NCBI RefSeq assembly: GCF_002263515.1
Contig: NZ_CP022752.1
Coordinates: 1,674,001-1,738,000, forward strand
Length of the DNA: 64,000 nucleotides
Reading direction: 5' to 3'
From: Actinopolyspora erythraea
GTDB taxonomy: Bacteria; Actinomycetota; Actinomycetes; Mycobacteriales; Pseudonocardiaceae
Shown here: positions 62,010-64,000 of the stretch, in pieces
Layout of the letters: each line of letters begins with the position of its first letter
Position numbering within the stretch: the stretch's first letter is position 1
The notes under the pieces: generated by a model
The model's database searches: none
What the model saw: only the letters and a program-made list of their open reading frames with translations
Told to the model about the DNA's origin: nothing
Program-made: the position numbers and the translations under genes

Positions 62010-63082
62010 AGCACATCCTGATCGCGGCCGCCGTGGGGCTGGTCGTCTCCATCCTTTTCACCCCGTACCTCATCCGGGTCTTCTCCAAGCAGGGTTTCGG
62101 TCAGGAGATCCGCGAGGAGGTGCAGAAGTCCCACTCGGCGAAACGAGGAACCCCGACCATGGGCGGGATGGCGATCCTCGTCGCCATGTGGGCCGGTTAC
62201 CTGGCCACCCACCTCACGGTTTCCGAGACCCTCCCCAGCGTGACGGCCCTGCTGGTGCTGGGACTGACCACGGTGCTCGGCATAGTCGGCTTCCTGGACG
62301 ACTTCATCAAGATCCGCAAGCGCCGCAACCTCGGCCTCAACAAGACGGCCAAGCTGGTGGGCCAGATGCTGGGTTCGGTGCTGTTCGCGATCCTGGCCCT
62401 GCAGTTCAAGGACCGCAACGGCATCACGCCAGCATCGGCGCACCTGTCGTTCATCCGCGACATCAGCGTGGTCTCGTTCGGGGTCATCGGTTTCATCATC
62501 TTCGCCTACATCGCCATCAGCGGGTGGTCCAACGCGGTGAACTTCACCGACGGGATGGACGGTCTCGCGGGAGGAACGGCGGCGATGGTGCTGGCCAGCT
62601 ACGTGTTGATCGGATTCTGGCAGTTCCGCAACTCCTGCGCCCTGCTGGACGACCCCGGTCCGGCCTGCTATCAGGTGCGTGATCCCCTCGACGTCGCGGT
62701 GGTGGCGGCCGCCGCGATGGGGGCCTGCGTCGGCTTCCTGTGGTGGAACGCGGCCCCGGCCAAGATCTTCATGGGAGACACCGGCTCGCTGGCGATCGGC
62801 GGCCTGGTGGCCGGACTGTCCATGACCACCCGGACCGAGCTGCTGATGATCGTCATCGGCGGTCTGTTCGTGGTGGAGGCCCTATCCGTGGTGCTGCAGA
62901 TCGTGGTGTTCCGCACCTCCCGCCGCAGGCTGTTCCGCATGGCACCGTTCCACCACCACTTCGAACTCGCGGGGTGGGCGGAGACCACGGTTATCATCCG
63001 GTTCTGGATACTGGCCGCGATCAGCTGCCTGTTCGGCGTCGGACTGTTCTACGCCGACTGGCTGGCGCTGGTGCCGAACTGA
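62006..63082 (+). CDS. mraY: phospho-MurNAc-pentapeptide transferase (lipid I synthase)
   Basis: A 358-residue enzyme with ten helices that transfers phospho-MurNAc-pentapeptide to undecaprenyl phosphate. [30 protein letters not shown] (DDxxK), [12 protein letters not shown] and [12 protein letters not shown] are the catalytic loops, and [23 protein letters not shown] the HHH segment. The GTG at 62006 overlaps the murF stop. Confidence 0.97.
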   Translation: MKHILIAAAVGLVVSILFTPYLIRVFSKQGFGQEIREEVQKSHSAKRGTPTMGGMAILVAMWAGYLATHLTVSETLPSVTALLVLGLTTVLGIVGFLDDFIKIRKRRNLGLNKTAKLVGQMLGSVLFAILALQFKDRNGITPASAHLSFIRDISVVSFGVIGFIIFAYIAISGWSNAVNFTDGMDGLAGGTAAMVLASYVLIGFWQFRNSCALLDDPGPACYQVRDPLDVAVVAAAAMGACVGFLWWNAAPAKIFMGDTGSLAIGGLVAGLSMTTRTELLMIVIGGLFVVEALSVVLQIVVFRTSRRRLFRMAPFHHHFELAGWAETTVIIRFWILAAISCLFGVGLFYADWLALVPN

Positions 63083-63137
63083 TGGCCGGGCCGTGCTCCG
63101 GAGTCGTGACTCCGCCCCGTACGCGGGACATCGGAAG

Positions 63138-63163
63138 GCCGCCACGGCCACCGCTGTGGCGGC
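63138..63163 (+). repeat. hairpin in the mraY-murD spacer
   Basis: GCCGCCAC (63138-63145) and GTGGCGGC (63156-63163) form an eight-bp stem with a ten-base loop, in the only real gap inside the mur run. Confidence 0.4.
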
Positions 63164-63206
63164 GCGGTGAACTACGCAGCAATCCGAGTGGGTCTTTGGT
63201 GAGGTC

Positions 63207-64000
63207 ATGAGCAAGGTGGGGAAACGGGTTCTGGTGGCCGGGGCGGGAGTCTCCGGCAGGTCCGCGGCGGAGGCGTTGCTGGAACGGGGAGCCGCCGTCA
63301 CCGTCACGGACGCCTCCGAGCAGCGACTGGCCGAGCTGTCCGAGCTGCGCGCCCGTGGTGCCGAACTCGTGCCCTCCCTGACCGAGCCGCCCGCCGAAAC
63401 CGATCTCGTGGTGACCAGCCCGGGCTGGCGCCCCGACTCACCGCTGCTGACGGCGGCGGCAGCCGCGGGCACGGAGGTCATCGGCGAGATCGAGCTCGCA
63501 TGGCGGATCGACCGGGCCTCCGCCCGGCCGGCCCGTTGGCTGGCGGTGACGGGAACGAACGGCAAGACCACCACCGTCGGAATGCTGGAGTCGGTGCTGC
63601 GCGCCGCCGGGATGGACGCGGTTGCCTGCGGCAACGTGGGACTTCCCGCCGTGGACGCGGTGCGTGCCGGCCACCGCGTGCTGGCCGTGGAACTGTCGAG
63701 TTTCCAGCTGCACTGGTCGAGCACGCTCTCACCGGCTACCGGGGTGATTCTCAACCTCGCCGACGACCACCTCGACTGGCACGGCTCGCTGCACGCCTAC
63801 GGCGCCGCCAAGGGCAAGGTCTACCGGGGGAACTCGGTGTCGGTCCACAACGCGGACAACGCCGCCTCCACCGAGCTCGCGGCCGAGCACTCCGAGGGGA
63901 GACCGATCGCGATCACCTTGGGCGATCCCGCCGCCGGGCAGCTCGGTGTACGTGACGGTGAACTGCTCGACCGCGCGTTCGACCGGAACGGCCACGATCC
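63207..64000 (+). CDS. murD: UDP-MurNAc-L-Ala--D-Glu ligase (C-terminus beyond the edge)
   Basis: The first 264 codons are present. MSKVGKRVLVAGAGVSGRSAAEALLERG is the N-terminal Rossmann-like domain, WLAVTGTNGKTTTVGML the P-loop near residue 115, and NLADDHLDWHGSLHAYGAAKGKVY the central-domain block. It adds D-glutamate to UDP-MurNAc-L-Ala. The ATG at 63207 has GTGAGG upstream. It is last in the window; murG, murC and ftsQ normally follow. Confidence 0.95.
   Translation, partial: MSKVGKRVLVAGAGVSGRSAAEALLERGAAVTVTDASEQRLAELSELRARGAELVPSLTEPPAETDLVVTSPGWRPDSPLLTAAAAAGTEVIGEIELAWRIDRASARPARWLAVTGTNGKTTTVGMLESVLRAAGMDAVACGNVGLPAVDAVRAGHRVLAVELSSFQLHWSSTLSPATGVILNLADDHLDWHGSLHAYGAAKGKVYRGNSVSVHNADNAASTELAAEHSEGRPIAITLGDPAAGQLGVRDGELLDRAFDRNGHD

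Overview
The window is a stretch of core chromosome from a high-GC actinobacterium. Codon third positions are almost all G or C, GTG starts are common, and genes overlap by four bases (ATGA/GTGA). Gene content and order follow the Mycobacterium tuberculosis blocks Rv2845c to Rv2743c (proS ... pspM) and Rv2169c to Rv2155c (DUF3040 ... murD). A Pseudonocardiales member such as Saccharopolyspora or Actinopolyspora is my best inference, but the genus cannot be proved from the sequence alone. I saw no rRNA, tRNA, CRISPR array, prophage or plasmid gene.

Layout. 1-7615: edge-truncated yaaA, a small zinc-finger protein, proS, two proline-rich single-pass membrane proteins around yjbQ and a class V aminotransferase, and a Tat-lipoprotein/DUF4439 pair. 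7862-14223: the translation operon rimP-nusA-ylxR-infB-DUF503-rbfA. 14368-23554: CGNR regulator, MATE exporter, def, truB, ribF, an HTH regulator, thpR, rpsO and pnp. 23862-34135: dapB, a GNAT enzyme, a YcaQ-type glycosylase, a decayed IS605-type tnpB relic, a ribbon-helix-helix/DUF4097 pair, thyX, dapA and rnj. 34576-45232: a chaplin-like secreted protein, an exported peptidase, ftsK, a secreted phospholipase A2, argA, pgsA, cinA, and the envelope-stress set clgR-pspA-pspM. 45511-53882: uracil-type permease, a ParA-like ATPase, a methyltransferase, DUF3040 and a MoxR-DUF58-transglutaminase operon. 54849-64000: the division/cell-wall cluster rsmH-ftsL-ftsI-murE-murF-mraY-murD, with murD cut by the edge.

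How the genes work together. The first half is RNA and protein machinery: tRNA charging, ribosome maturation, initiation, N-terminal deformylation, tRNA pseudouridylation and RNA decay. dapA and dapB make the diaminopimelate that murE, 25-30 kb downstream, adds to peptidoglycan. ftsK, ftsL, ftsI and the mur genes link chromosome transport, septation and wall synthesis. clgR, pspA and pspM respond to envelope stress.

Two points qualify the annotation. First, several genes (the membrane protein at 2887-3859, ylxR, dapB, ftsI) are interrupted by apparent one-base deletions, and every one is repaired by adding a single G on the coding strand, mostly within G-runs. Because dapB and ftsI are core genes and otherwise intact, I read these as sequence errors rather than real pseudogenes. 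Second, I found no clear undescribed biological system. The best leads are the tnpB relic that keeps its guide-RNA-like 3' end, the RHH/DUF4097 pair with an 11-bp-phased operator, and the long dcw leader that lacks mraZ.
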